A stretch of DNA of 64,000 nucleotides from Branchiostoma floridae (GCF_000003815.2 NC_049989.1:20074168-20138167), one strand, 5' to 3'; shown: positions 1 through 11,720, numbered from the stretch's first letter. Notes: a model not told the origin generated them from the sequence alone. Translations and numbers: made by a program.

Positions 1-124
1 ACCAATATTTTCAACCTCCATAACAATACCGGCGGGACAAGCGACCCAGTACAAGAAGACCCCCCCCCCCGCCCCTCCCCCATAAAAAAAAACATGAAAA
101 GGCCCAAAGAGCCTGCTATGGAGG
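1..124. mobile_element. partial foldback MITE (arm of the 43.7-44.2 kb family)
   Basis: The segment contains CCCAGTACAAGAAGA and ends in GAGCCTGCTATGGAGG. Both match the right arm of the long-armed foldback element at 43698-44173. The rest is a poly-C tract (61-78) and A-rich sequence. The other arm would lie outside the window. Confidence 0.55.
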
Positions 125-260
125 CAATCCACTGCTTCCGCGACGTTATTCCAAGAATGTTTTAACAAATGCGGTTAAGTGTGGATTCAATTGGAGATAA
201 GTCGTTCAGATTAAAGTCTATGATATCAATCATGTCGTATATCTTGGTGTTGCTGCCTAG

Positions 261-3200
261 GGTGGCCCCGTCCGCTGAAACAGGGACAGTACCTACCCAG
301 AATCCCTGGCGAACCGTTCCACATCCTGACCAACCACGTGGTGTACAACAGAGAGGCTCTTCATGACGTCATGCCGAACCACACTGTTTATATGGCCATT
401 TTACGGGAACCTTTCAGGTGAAATTCGTCTTAAATCTCATGAATTAAGTTACTAGGGACAATACACGCTTGGAACCATGTAACACTCTTTTTGTCTATGC
501 AATATCTAATTTTGCTCTGTTCCGTCGTTCTCTTTAATCATCGAAGTAAGTGCTATTACGGTTTCTCCACTTTCTGATCCGTTAAAAGTTACGTTGTTGT
601 TGGCAGTGCCTTTAAAGATATTGATTAGCAAACGGCAAGTTGGATATGCAGTCAAACCTGTACAAGTGACCCCCTCAGATCTAGGTAAGAACCACCTGGC
701 CAATTCTAACGTATAATTTTTATGGTCCCTTATATAACTTTCTTATTGACACAAACATTAAGAAGCCTGTCTATATATATATAATGACCACCTGTTCAGA
801 CACATAGACTGATGGTCACAACAGACAGTAGATTTTATCGGTCCTCTGGGTGGTCATCTTAAGCAGTTTTAGCTAGCTGCGCTCTCTTATGGTTTAAAAG
901 CGCACAGCTAAGGTATACATATATATATATATATTTCCCCATGTAGCCATCTGAAGTCAGTTATGAACTTTTACGACCTGCCATCGCTGTACAAGCTGCC
1001 TAAGAAGAATACCATGAAGTCGTTTCTGAGCCGCCCCAAATTCTACGAGAAACGCTGGAGACGTCACCGGAAGGACCAGCCGTTTTCTTACACCAACCTG
1101 ATGTCATTCGATATGGGGATAGATCCGTCGTCTCGACTCGACACTGAGGTAAAGGTGCTCTCTCACCGCACTTGCGTCAAGCTTGTGTCACTGCGGGGTT
1201 CGTTCACTGCGTCACTGCTTTGTTATTTTCTCCGATTTTTCATAATTTAGATATTGCGTAATACGTAAAAGTACGGCAAAATAAAAAAAAAGTAAGAAAA
1301 TTCCTTATATCTATCTCTAAAATTCGTTGAGTATATTTTCGAACCCCGCAGTGACGCAAGCTTGACGCAAGTGCAGTGAGAGTGTATCTTAAGGGAGGTC
1401 CCGTGTTTGAGGAGAGCAACACCTCGAGCACGTTAAAGAACCCACGGCACTTATCGAAAAGAGTAGAGACCCTTCTTGGTGTGAGTGGGTCAAAATCTAC
1501 AGTCCTGTGGCCGCACATGGGACAATTTCGGTCGTATTGAAGTCAAATGAGTTAGCGCCAAATGGCAGCCGCTCCAGGCCCTTGCGATTTAGCCCTGCCT
1601 ATTGTAAGCTCCTCACAATTAAGGCCTTGGCTGCGAAGAGAGAGAAGTCGGCCCAACCAGTAAGAATCACATTGTGAATTGATTCTAACGTCACATTCCA
1701 CCCAAAGGTATACTTATCTTACTGGATCCGGATCTCTCTCCACCATCGAATGTTAACTTTCATCATGTAGGGTAGAGTAGAGTATGTGGGGAAGGACAAC
1801 CTCAAGCCAACCGTTCACAGTCACACTTACACCACATTTTAAGAAAAGACGCTGGGGCTGCATGTTCCCCGTTTAGGAACTTTCATCGAAAGACAGTGAC
1901 AACAAACATGTTTCGCCGTGTGGCTTTCTCCGTGTTATGGACCCTTTCATCATCGCTAGTCTTTACAACATGTTGTTGACGACGTCGCATGTTGTTTTTG
2001 TTTTCCAGTATGTCCGCGGGCACATCAAGCACCTGGATGCAGAGTTTTTCCTGGTGCTGATTCTGGAGTATTTAGACGAGTCGCTGGTGCTACTGAAGAG
2101 GTACATGTGCTGGGACATCAGCGATATCTTCTACACAACCATGAACCTCATGAGGTAAGGAATCTCATGATCTGACAAGTAGTTGTTAGTTAGCATAGTA
2201 CAAAGCTTAACTTTCATTCAACACAAAAGTACACACGGATCAAATTTTCAACGACCACTGTTGCCTTCTTCAGATTAATACTGATGACCAATAACTTCAG
2301 ACAGAACGTTAACTCTCGAGTTCAGTATTGATCCCGAAGAAGGCGACAGTGATCGTTGAAAATTTGATCCGTGTGTACCATTGTGTTGGAAGACATTTTA
2401 TATGATGAGCTTTAGTGTTAATTGGCTGTTATTGTACTTTTACGCTGTACTTGAAGCATGTTTTCGCATTGATTGCTTTAATCACATGTACAAGTACGTT
2501 TAGACAAGTCAGATGCCGGGAGATAACTTGCTATAAAACGTTCCCCTGCACACAATCTGCATGCAGGGCCGCGTAGCACAGTGGTAGTGTATTCGGCCCG
2601 TGACCGAGAGGTCGCCGGTTCGAATCCGCCTGCCGTGTGGCCGATCTTGTGCCCTTGGGAAAGGCACTTTACACGACTTTCCTCACTTTACTCAAGTGAA
2701 AAACGAGTCGTCCCTCGGATAGGACGTTAAATGGAGGTCCCCGTGTATGGGGAGAGCCATACCCCATGCACGTTAAAGAACCCCCACACGTGCGATGGTG
2801 CGGTGTACGTTGGTGCAAATCCTCCTGTCGGAAGTTTGATTCACTTCAAATCACCCGGATGGAGGCCTGGCGACCTCTGTCTCGTATCAGTCACATGGTG
2901 ATCTACATCATTCACCCGGACGGGTATGTCACCCCGTAAGGGGCGGTATAACCCGTCGTTGTGCGAACATGTATATAGGGCTCCCTTGGAAATCAGTTAC
3001 TACGTTTAACTGAAGGGACTACCCTAAAGATCAATAAATAGATAAAAAAATCTCATCTTGTGGTCATTGTTCATGAGTGACATGGAACCATAGAACCAAA
3101 TTGTAATATGTTAAACATCAAATCTTTGTATTAGAAATGTTGTTACTATCTTATCCCAATTACGATTCACATTAGCAAAAGTGTATGAATCCATTACATA

Positions 3201-4149
3201 AAAGTACCCAGCAAATTGAAGTACAAATATATTTTCACATACGAATTTCGCATTTTCCTCTTTAGCTATGACCAGAAAATTGCCGATGCTTCAGAGAAGA
3301 TGAGAGACCAGCACAGAGCCTGGAGCGTGGCTGACTACATGCTGTACGAGCACTTCAACAGGACGCTGTGGAGAAAAATCAGACAAGAAGGAGAGGACTT
3401 TTGGCGAGAGGTTCGCGTTTCTTTTCTTTCTTCGCACATATCATTGCGTGGCAAATTTAGAAGAAATTGATCTATAGAAAACTTGACTGATACATGCAGG
3501 GGGAGGGTGGAGACCTAAGTGGCTTTTCGCTCCCCCCCCCTCCTTCTGAAACTAGATCGCCGCATGATGAAATGTTGAATTATACATAATCCAATTGAAC
3601 GAATTAACACAAAGGATGAATTTTTTTAAAACATGAAGTATCATAACGAAACAGAAGCTATATTACAAATGATCAATAATAACTACAAAGCATAATTTAC
3701 AAATCATACAGAAATTTTACCCCCCCCCCCCCCACAAGGATGTCAATATATACATAACGTTATGTCTTTTGACTTATTGTGGAACATAAAGAAGTACGCC
3801 ATGCAACTTGTACTTTAATCGTTTCAGTTTTTTGGGCTCTGCATTTGGTGTTAAGCCTACATCTATATCAAGTCTAGATATTACAGGCAATATCATCTTG
3901 TAGGTTTTATTCTTTTCTTTACAGCTAAACACGTTTAGAGACATGAAGACACGAGTTCAGGAATTTTGCGAAACTTCTGGTCGCTCAAAATCTGCACGGA
4001 CGACTTTCGAAGGATCACCCTGGAGCAAACCGTTTGTTGTCGACTTCGCATTCTGCAGACTTCTCAGTAAACCTTTGCCATTGTTACGGAATGGAGTGAG
4101 AGATGCACACTTGGAGAAACTACACCAACACAAAATACGAGTACAATAA
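261..4149 (+). CDS. Gal3ST-type sulfotransferase, copy 1 (3' part; 5' exons outside window)
   Basis: Five exons are visible: 261-417, 947-1148, 2009-2154, 3266-3410 and 3925-4149 (stop TAA). Each has AG/GT borders and phases that keep one frame, giving about 291 residues. The protein matches the C-terminal two thirds of the galactose-3-O-sulfotransferase family, Golgi type II membrane enzymes that move sulfate from PAPS to the 3-OH of galactose on glycolipids or glycans. AILREPFSHLKS across exons 1-2 fits the 3'-phosphate-binding segment. The PAPS 5'-phosphosulfate loop must lie upstream of the window. Exon lengths 157/202/146/145 equal or nearly equal those of the two reverse copies (157/202 or 199/149/145), so all three are paralogues. 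It is convergent with copy 2, whose stop codon lies about 0.8 kb away. The second exon's donor is occupied by a MITE (see 1152-1390). Acceptor substrate is unknown. Confidence 0.85.
1152..1390 (+). mobile_element. TA-flanked MITE (family A) inside a 5' splice site
   Basis: About 239 bp with terminal inverted repeats of about 35 bp. The left end reads AAGGTGCTCTCTC and the right arm carries GACGCAAGTGCAGTGAGAG. It matches the copy at 8556-8788 along its length. The left end sits on the TA of the GT-A donor after the Gal3ST copy 1 exon ending at 1148. Family by TA duplication: Tc1/mariner-like (inference). Confidence 0.75.
1391..1690 (+). mobile_element. degenerate SINE-tail fragment
   Basis: The sequence GAGCACGTTAAAGAACCCAC and the surrounding GGAGGTCCCGTGT match the body of the SINE at 2566-3050. 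No tRNA-like head is present. It directly abuts the MITE at 1152-1390 inside a Gal3ST intron. Confidence 0.5.
2219..2391. repeat. foldback repeat, arms about 65 bp
   Basis: Left arm 2219-2284 and right arm 2325-2391 are near-perfect inverted repeats that share CACACGGATCAAATTTTCAA. A related fragment lies at 27010-27050. The right arm carries a GAAGAAGGCGACAGTG...TTGAAAA pattern similar in layout to the 34958-35103 foldback. Confidence 0.75.
2566..3050 (+). mobile_element. tRNA-derived SINE
   Basis: Positions 2566-2641 look like a tRNA head, with A box TAGCACAGTGGTAGTG and B box GGTTCGAATCC. A unique body follows (CCCTTGGGAAAGGCACTTTA and onward). The 3' end is A-rich (AATAAATAGATAAAAAAA). 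The body continues seamlessly past the tRNA head, so this is a SINE and not a tRNA gene. It lies in an intron of Gal3ST copy 1. Confidence 0.8.
3411..3924 (+). other. last intron of Gal3ST copy 1
   Basis: AT-rich intron with two poly-C runs (about 3530-3540 and 3721-3733). No gene or repeat recognised. Confidence 0.7.
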
Positions 4150-4239
4150 GTGCAATAAACATTGTATCTAGCTGCTAAACTGTTTTCTTTTTCAATGTAC
4201 AAATTAACCGCTGTCCCACATATAGTTCAAATACCTTAT

Positions 4240-5010
4240 GACACTGCCAAAAACTCTTCTGCCTTTAAGCCTACTCATGTGTGTATTATAGGGCACAACC
4301 CGCTATACGTGCAATCACGTGCTGTCTACGTGCCAAAACGTGGGCAATCTTTTGGGATCCGTAAGTATGTAAGTACCGCCTCCGTACGAACTCGCAGGGA
4401 ATCCGACGGATTTTGAAGTAGGCAGACACGCCGTGGAACTTTACGTGCAGGCAAAACATTTTGTGCCGTACGTTGACTCTCTCCCTGCTTTTGCCAGTCT
4501 TTCCCCACGTTTTCAGAAAAACGTGGCGGACGTGGCCTCCAAAAAAAAACGTACGGACAAATTACATGTACGTCGGGTTGTGCCCTTAGCTTAACGAAAG
4601 CCTTGCGTCTCATCGGTGCATATTATTCAGAACGAAGAATCTACAACACGTAGTCGATTTGGATCCGCTTGAACCAGTTTTACAAATCCCTGTTCGGATT
4701 CAGCAGGACCCGACATCTTTCCTTCAAGAGTGTTCAGTACGTTACGTTTTGTGGCATTCCTCTGCTTTTTAGTCTACTCATGTGTATAAGAATAGCCTTG
4801 TGTCTCATTGGTGCATATCTAGAGCGTAGGAGTTTATAACACGCAGTCAATGCGGATCCGCTTGTATCCTCTACAATGATACATAAATATCCCTGTTCGG
4901 ATTCTCCAGGACCCAAAATCTTTCGGCCTAGTGTTTACCGGTTACATTTTGTGGCACTCCTCTGCCTTCTAGTTTACTCATGTGTATATGGAAAGCCTCC
5001 CATCTCATTG
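4240..5010 (-). repeat. tandem copies of the Gal3ST copy 2 terminal exon end (period about 196 bp)
   Basis: The coding end of the terminal exon (4928-5173) is repeated towards lower coordinates. The marker CTCATTGGTGCATAT or a close variant occurs near 5003, 4806 and 4610, about 196 bp apart. Each unit also has TCCCTGTTCGGATTC and TACTCATGTGTAT. Units beyond 4928 are downstream of the stop. The unit near 4250-4620 is split by the MITE at 4291-4585. Confidence 0.75.
4291..4585. mobile_element. MITE with TIR GGGCACAACCCG
   Basis: Terminal inverted repeats are GGGCACAACCCG at 4291 and CGGGTTGTGCCC ending at 4585, with ATA and TTA flanks. It lies inside one unit of the terminal-exon repeat: TACTCATGTGTGTA is just left of it and GCGTCTCATCGGTGCATA just right. 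It therefore arrived after that unit was made. Confidence 0.75.
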
Positions 5011-8000
5011 GTGCATATCTAGAGCGGAGGCGTTCACAGAACTCGTAGTCGATGTGGACCGGCCGGCTCCAGGAAGTATTCGGGAACACCAGGCGGGCGG
5101 TTTTGTTCTTCCTCCCCTCCCCGGTGTAACAGAATTGTGTCGTCCGATTGTGTATGTCACGGAATGTACGTACCTGGCGAGGGGGAATGAAGGATTAGAA
5201 TTAGTAAATTAGAATTATTGTACATTTATGATCAAACAAGCTAAGTACGCACAGGTCGTAGCGATACTTGAAGCACAATTTGATAGAATACACGTAACTT
5301 TATTGCGCACCAATTGTGCAAGGCATCAAGCATGGCATCCACTGATATATAAATTACTACAGTTCTATAAGGCTGATCTGATATACGAGAAGTGGTATCT
5401 TAAGTTTCTACATCTACAGAGTCTACTACATTCTAGTATGTACCGGTCCAACTTCTTCTCGCGTCTTGTATAGTTGAAAACATAAGGACAGATGTTATAA
5501 TAATACATGGTTAATCGAGTTGCACAAGGAACATGGATAAATGAAGACCTTTATTGTACATAAATGCCCACTGACTGGATTAAAGTGCTGGCTGCAAGAG
5601 ACTAATAGTTTACCGATACATGATGTAATGTGAACCTAACACGAATTATATTATGCAATATAAGCTCTACTTCTTTTCGCTTCTTTGAGATGAACATGTT
5701 GGAAAAGATATGTTTTATAATCAAAGGTTCATATTCCTTACTCATGGACATATCACCATTCAGAAAGACAGATTTAAATCATGAAGTAATCCATACTTCT
5801 GCCCAGAAGTCTTTTCCTTCTCGGTGAATTTTCTTCCAGAGCGACCTGTTGAAGTGGTGATACAGAATGTAGTCTGCTCTACTCCACTCCTGGTGCTTCT
5901 GTCTCAGTTCAGGGGTAGCAGTCACGCTTTTTAGGTTATAGCTGCGGCACAAGAAGTCAAAAGCTTTGTTTGATTTTATTTGAACCTTTGTCTATTCATG
6001 GAATCTAAAATCGGCCTGCAGGTCGCTTTTTATTGAGGTCATGAGGGAAGAGGTAAGGGTCAGACAAAATATACAATAGAGATACAGTTTACATCATAGA
6101 TTGCCTGTCCCAAAGGCACAACATCGGGGCATCCTGGGGCTTCGAACCCAGAACCTCTTGATTCTGGGCCAAACACATCCCTTAAAAAATGGAAACAATG
6201 CCATAATTTCCCGAAACAACATACTGTTATTAACAAAATATTCCAGAATATGTTGTTTATACTATTACCTTTCATGGATTAGACTAGTTCCTTAGAATCG
6301 TTAGATATTAGCAACACATGTTGGTCAACTGTTTTGTATGTACAAGTTGCCACACATCGTATCATTTACAACTGTCGTGCAAAAATGTTATTACATGTAT
6401 CTTTATAGGAATCTTATCTTTATCCTTGTACTGACCTTCCCGGGTGGATTTTCGGCTTGTAGAGGATGTCCTCAATGTCCCAGCACATGTACCTCTTCAG
6501 CAGGACTAGCGACTCGTCAAGGTACTCCAGGATCAGCACCAGCCGGAACTCCCGCTCCAGTCGGGTGACGTAGGATTTCACGTACTGGGCAAACGGTAAA
6601 TAAATAAATAGATAAAACGGTCCATCTTCTTAACATTCAACGACATATTTCTTATATTCCAGATCATGGGTTCACTTTTGAACACTTTTCTGTGGCAATC
6701 GCTCGAGCCTCGCTTATGATAATAACTTTATTGCACAACAAGTGTACAAGGTACAAAGTATGGCTCATATGTGACAGGGACGGTTTTCAGGTGAAAAATA
6801 CGCGCAACCCTCTGTCGATCTTAAATATGGCCAATCTTCCATCGATACGCCCGAAGATCGTGGACAATGTGACAGGGGTATAAACAGTACCTCGGTATCC
6901 AGGCGTGCAGAAAATTTGATTCCCATGTCAAAGGACATCAGGTTGGTGTAGGAATACGGGTGCGTTCTTCTTCCGCCTGTCCCGTGTTTGTCGTAGAGAC
7001 TCGGCTGTTGCAGAAACGCCGGGATGGTGTTGTTCTTAGGCAGATGGAATTTCCTCCGTAAACGATAAAAGTTCATCGCCGACTTCAGATGGCTGGATGG
7101 ATGATAAAAGTAAAACAAATAGCCTGATTTATGTTGGTTAAAATGCTTAAATCAATGTTTAAAAATCTCTAACCAGAAGGGACTCCGAAATCGCGTTGAT
7201 GATGAAAAGAAGCTTAAACGTTATTTTTTTAAAGTTATCGTGCTTTCAGATAAAGTATCTACTACATCAGATAAACTATCAACTACAATATAGAAAGCTA
7301 CCCAATGTTTCCACATAACTTGTGTCTAACTCCGACGACTGCGTTTTTGATTAAGCATGTGAGACTTGAGGGAAACAGCGGACGAGTGGAAAACCCCGTC
7401 GACCATAAATAAAATTACCATGCAAATTTGCAAATTAAGATAAGATAAGAACTGAGCATATTAGTCTAGTCTCTATCAGACTGACTAATTTGCCTGGGGA
7501 GTTTTCCTACTAGAGTGTTTGGCCGGCAGCGCAGTCGGAGGGGAAACATTAACTTAAGCGTCCCCTGGCTAATTTCCCGGGTTTTTTTTTTTCCGAATTC
7601 TACAATTCCGGTACCCCGCAAGAGGGCCTGGTGTAGGCTAATATGAGGCTATTACAAGAGACTTGGGGGGTCTCACCTGAAGGGTTCCCGTAAGATAGCC
7701 AGGTAAGCGGTGTCGTTCGGCATGATGTTCCTGAAGACGTCCCGTCTGTACACGGCGTGGTTCGTCAGGATGTTGAAGGGCTCTCCGTCTATCCGCCTCA
7801 GGTACTGCCGTTTCTTCAGCGGACGTGGCCAGCCTGGAGTAAGATTACACTGGCTTAATCTTATGGATAACATCTTCTGGAGACCCCACGACTAATGTGC
7901 GTGGGTGACAGAAGTAAAAATCCAACAAAAAACAAATGCAACTTAACCACAGGACTAAACATCCAGACCATTCTTTGCCAGGCGCGGTTTGCTATGATAT

Positions 8001-9357
8001 TGGATGACATCCTCATCCTGGGTACAATCCTATTCCTACTGGGGCCCCTTACACTCGCTGTCCTTTTTTAGGGCAGCGAGTGTAAAGAGCCACGGTAAAA
8101 AAGGATGGCACCCAGGCTATGACATCCTATGAAGACTCCATAATTGTTTTGTTTTGTCTTATGTTCACCTCTACTAGGCTCTAGTAAGACTACCGTTTCA
8201 ATGTCTTTTACTGCCGCTCTTTTTTAAAGACGATGATCAGGGTTGCTATTGGTTGACATGTGATCACAGTTTTCTTTCTTTGAAGAACAGGTAAAAATCT
8301 ATGCGCGCGCGGATGCCATCCAATAATTAAGCCGAAGTGTGGCCGAAGTAAGTGTAGGAAAGGTACAAGTCTGGATAGTAAAGAACGTTGACTTCTTAGA
8401 TCGCGACAGTTTCACGTCCACACCTGTTTCATGTCTTCTTTTGTTGTCCGTCTAGATCTGTCGAGCTCTCAACCCTCCTAAACCCACTGCAACGGACCTG
8501 AACTTCGGGGAATCGAACCACCACCCTACATTCCCTACATAAGCAGCAAACATTAAAGGTGCACTCTCACTGTACTTGCGTCAAGCTTGCGTCACTGCGT
8601 CACTGTTTTGTTATTTTCTCCTTTTTTTATAGTTTAGATAGTGCGTAATACGTAAAACAATGACTTAGAAGACAATAAAATACACACAAAGTAAGAAAAT
8701 TCGTTCTTTATCTCTGAAATTCGTTGAGTATCTTTCCGGAACGCCGCAGTGCCGCAAGCTTGACGTAAGTGCAGTGATAGGGCACCTTTAGAGTGTCAAG
8801 TTACGTTGAGACTATGACCACTTTACCTAGATTAAACGCTGTAGTATGACTGCTGGCGTTTGGCAGGACGAAGTTGAGGCGATGGTGCAGCCCGAACCTG
8901 AAGAACAGCTGACACATGGTCGTACCGCCCGCCTTGTGCACTTTGATGAATGCCAGGTTCGTCTTTTTCCTACACGTCCTTCTCAGACCGTCGTCTCGAG
9001 TTTGAGCCGATTTCGATTCCAAATGTTGGCCAGCAAATTGAGATTTCGATTCAAACGATTGGCCAGCAAACGGCGGTCTCCACCGGCAGAAGTGTGGCAT
9101 CCCGCTGGATAATAGTAAGATACAATTTGAATTTAAACTTCAGTTCAGCTGCTTTAATTTGCCATATCTATCTAATAGTATGTATTATATTAGCGTCAAT
9201 CCATCTGGTTAACAATTTGCTACCTGGTATTCACATGGCTATGCAGTGAAGCAAGCAGGAGGTATATTTACCTTCGCCAAGAAGGTTATCTCTTTGGCGT
9301 GTTTGTGTGTGTGTTTGTGTGTTTGTTTGTGTGTGTGTGTGTGTCTGTGTGTTTGTT

Positions 9358-9389
<32 letters not shown>

Positions 9390-9748
9390 CTTGTGTGTTT
9401 GTTTGTGTGTGTGTGTGTTTGTGAAATAGATAACCCGAGAAGCCTTGAATGGATCCTAATGATTTGGTAGGTGGCTAGGAAAATGAAGGTCAGGTTTGAT
9501 AATGAGCCTCCTAGCGGCTTTCTAAGGTACCGCAGCTGAACTTTCATTTTTGATAATTTGAGTATGTAAGGCAAAAAAAATAAAGAAAACTATACTTACG
9601 TGTTAGTCAAGGTGGATGAAATCTCTGCCCTTTTCACGCGGATTGACAGGTCCACACACGAGAAGAGATAATAGGCGTAAATGACGACAGATGTTGCCAC
9701 GGCGACGGTCAGTCCGCGCCACAGGTACAGGTAGGGTGGGGGTCTCAT
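4928..9748 (-). CDS. Gal3ST-type sulfotransferase, copy 2 (complete)
   Basis: Seven exons in transcript order: 9748-9600, 9104-8827, 7833-7677, 7092-6891, 6584-6436, 5941-5797, 5173-4928, predicting 441 aa. This is within the usual Gal3ST size of about 420-490. Start ATG at 9748. Residues about 10-32 form one hydrophobic segment (LTVAVATSVVIYAYYLFSCV), a type II signal anchor for the Golgi. FIKVHKAGGTT at residues 102-112 is the PAPS 5'-phosphosulfate loop. AILREPFSHLKSAMNFY across the exon 3-4 junction fits the 3'-phosphate site. N-glycosylation sequons include FNRSL, HNRTT and KNKTA. The family transfers sulfate from PAPS to 3-OH of galactose; the acceptor cannot be told. Exon 2 is 33 bp longer than in copy 3 because of an in-frame duplication in the stem. 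Ends at TAG 4930-4928, inside a tandem repeat of the terminal exon. Confidence 0.92.
6100..6185 (-). mobile_element. tRNA-derived SINE head
   Basis: On the reverse strand a tRNA-like stretch has B box GGTTCGAAGCCC and is followed by TTTGGGACAGGCAAT, a SINE-like linker. A related copy lies at 12725-12825. It is in an intron of Gal3ST copy 2. Confidence 0.5.
7466..7640. mobile_element. nonautonomous repeat, family B (copy 1)
   Basis: The segment runs from CTAGTCTCTATCAGACTGAC to GCCTGGTGTAGGCT. It shares TTTGCCTGGGGAGTTT and the terminal inverted AGCCTNTACCAG signal with 12840-13030 and with 34186-34548. It looks like a short DNA element with inverted ends. Confidence 0.55.
7990..8135. repeat. 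imperfect foldback repeat
   Basis: TTACACTCGCTGTCC (about 8050) is inverted by GGCAGCGAGTGTAA (about 8073). The outer parts also pair: ATGACATCCTCATCCTGGGT against CACCCAGGCTATGACATCC. It lies in an intron of Gal3ST copy 2. The remaining 8136-8555 holds nothing recognised. Confidence 0.55.
8556..8788. mobile_element. TA-flanked MITE (family A), second copy
   Basis: 233 bp, beginning AAGGTGCACTCTCACTG and ending CAGTGATAGGGCACCTT, with TA on both sides. It shares length and sequence with 1152-1390. It ends 32 bp from the donor of Gal3ST copy 2 exon 2. Confidence 0.8.
9300..9424. repeat. TG-rich microsatellite
   Basis: Interrupted (TG)n with GTTTGTTTG variants, between exons 1 and 2 of Gal3ST copy 2. 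Long open frames across it are a repeat artefact. Confidence 0.9.
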
Positions 9749-11290
9749 CTTGCAGTTATCGGTTCGCAAAATAAAGTTGTGATAAACTTTTTTTTCTTCA
9801 TCTAAAAGCGTACTTGGCGTAACGTCACCATTACCTTATATAACATCCTTGGTCGGCTCGGTCTGGCACGGTCCTCATGTTTATGCCCCACGGCAGTTTA
9901 AATTAAGGTCGTTAATCGTCGACAGCAGGGCGTCAACCCCGGGCCAGAAAAATATGTACACGAACATCCTTATTAAAATCTTCCACGAAGGGGTTCGAAT
10001 TCTGTTCACCGTTGGGGCTGTAGCCTGGACGTATTAGCATGAGTTTCGGCGTTCGACTGTGTTAAAAGTGTTCTAATATGAAGCCTTGATCGAACTTGAC
10101 ACACTTGACGGAAAGGGCGGCAAAGTATAGTTCTTAAATGGTAACAGGCAAGTCACATGCATTGTAGTCATATGCAAATACAGACGAATGGGTGTTGCTA
10201 CAACATACGGCTTTTACCGGTTGAGCGCTCAAACATGCAGATAATAGTTTAAAAACAACAATAGTTATTAAAAAAAAACGATACAGATATATATCCTGGT
10301 GTACCGGTCTTCTGTGTCCTTTCTGCTCGAAATCTGTGACTGTTGCGACTGTCGCGTTTGTCAGCCTACTGAACTTTAATTAATGTTAAACACCCTGGAT
10401 GACATTTGAGTTCACTGTGTTCTGAAGTCGTCTGACGACCCTAGCTAGGGCTGACGTCAGGGTCAAAGGACGTCGTCTAAATGTTATATGAAAGAAAATT
10501 CAAAATATTTTCGTTCAGTATAATCTTAAAATGTTGCATATTGGTGTCTAAAACATGGCAATCTGCACTGATAGAATAAAGTGTACCCGCTGATTTCACC
10601 AATTGAAGTCCTGTGTATTATGTATATATTATGTATTGACCGTTCCTTTCTATGCATTTTTGCAGTGGATGTCACTTTAAGACAGAAGGAAAATGTCCAG
10701 ACTTTCCATGATGTACAAAATGACCAATAAACTGGTGGACGTACCAACTGATAAGTATCTAATACCAGCTCAAAAAAGAACAAGAAACAGTCATGCCTTC
10801 AAGTACCAACCTAGGATTGATGTGTTCAAAAATTCGTACTTTCCCAGAACTATCTTAGGGTGGAATTTGATATCACCAAGTACAGTAGGGGCATCTTCTC
10901 TGGATAGTTTTAAAGAACGCTTGCCAATAGATGTGCAAAAGTTAGGGGTAACGAGTCGTTCGGTGTAATATAACCAGCTGCTCTCTACCGTTCTCGGTTA
11001 TCTTCTTTTCTTAGTGTTTTGCTTAGTGTTATGTCTGTCCATTTTCTAATCCTCCCATCTTTTCCGTGGCATGCCCACCTTTTTTCTTCTGTTCCTTACA
11101 TAGTACTTTTAGCTAGGCTTCATTGGAACATTTGCATCCGCGGCCCGGGCAGTTTCGTGCCAGGGTTGGACTCGTCAGTCATGCCGGGAAACACAAAAGT
11201 GACTAAAAGTCAAGGTCTTCATCGAGCCAGGATGGACGAACAACATCCACTTTCGGTTTTTTAGTTTTCCTGTCGTAGGGGCCGTACGAC
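9749..11290. other. intergenic region between Gal3ST copies 2 and 3
   Basis: Holds the upstream region of copy 2, where I see no clear TATA box, and a LINE fragment at 10690-10968. No other gene is supported. Confidence 0.6.
10690..10968 (+). mobile_element. LINE reverse-transcriptase C-terminal fragment
   Basis: An open frame of 91 residues reads RLSMMYKMTNKLVDV, then PAQKRTRNSHAFKY, then FPRTILGWNL. This order (short helix, RTRNSH, PRT..WN) is typical of the C-terminus of CR1/jockey-group LINE ORF2 proteins. The catalytic RT domain is absent. The assignment is from family memory, not a search. Confidence 0.65.
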
Positions 11291-11720
11291 GAGCATCTAG
11301 TTTTCTCCTCTGTATAACGAAAGCCTTGTATTTCACTCGGTGGATATTAAGAACGGAGAAGTCTAGAAATGTGGATCTGGCGCCTGTATCGGCTTGTATC
11401 TGCTACAAATACAGAAATATCCCTGTTCGGATTCTGTCGGACCCAAGGTCTGTCCATCCAGTGTAACGTCACGTTTTGTGGTACTACTCTTCTCATGTGT
11501 ATATGGTGATCCTTGCGTCTCATTGGTGCATATTCAGAACAACACGTAGACGATGTAGATCCGCCTGTATCCGCTTGTATCCGATTGTCAAAAATATCCC
11601 AATCGGATTCTGCTGGATCCGAGATCTTTCCGTTCAAAGTCTTCCTTACGTCTTGTGACATTCCTGCCTTTCAGTCTACTCATGTGTACCAGGAGAGCCT
11701 CGCGTCTCATTGGTGCATAT
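11290..11720 (-). repeat. tandem copies of the Gal3ST copy 3 terminal exon end (period about 188 bp)
   Basis: The marker CTCATTGGTGCATAT or variants occurs near 11707, 11519 and 11332, spaced about 188 bp. TCCCTGTTCGGATTC-type and CATGTGTA sequences repeat with it. The copy 3 stop codon (11588) lies inside the second unit. This parallels the array at 4240-5010. Confidence 0.75.

Noticed and set aside
2566-2641. A possible tRNA gene with good A and B boxes
   Set aside because: It is joined to a SINE body and A-rich tail; the cloverleaf is imperfect. The same reasoning applies to 6100-6185, 12725-12825 and 40812-40893.
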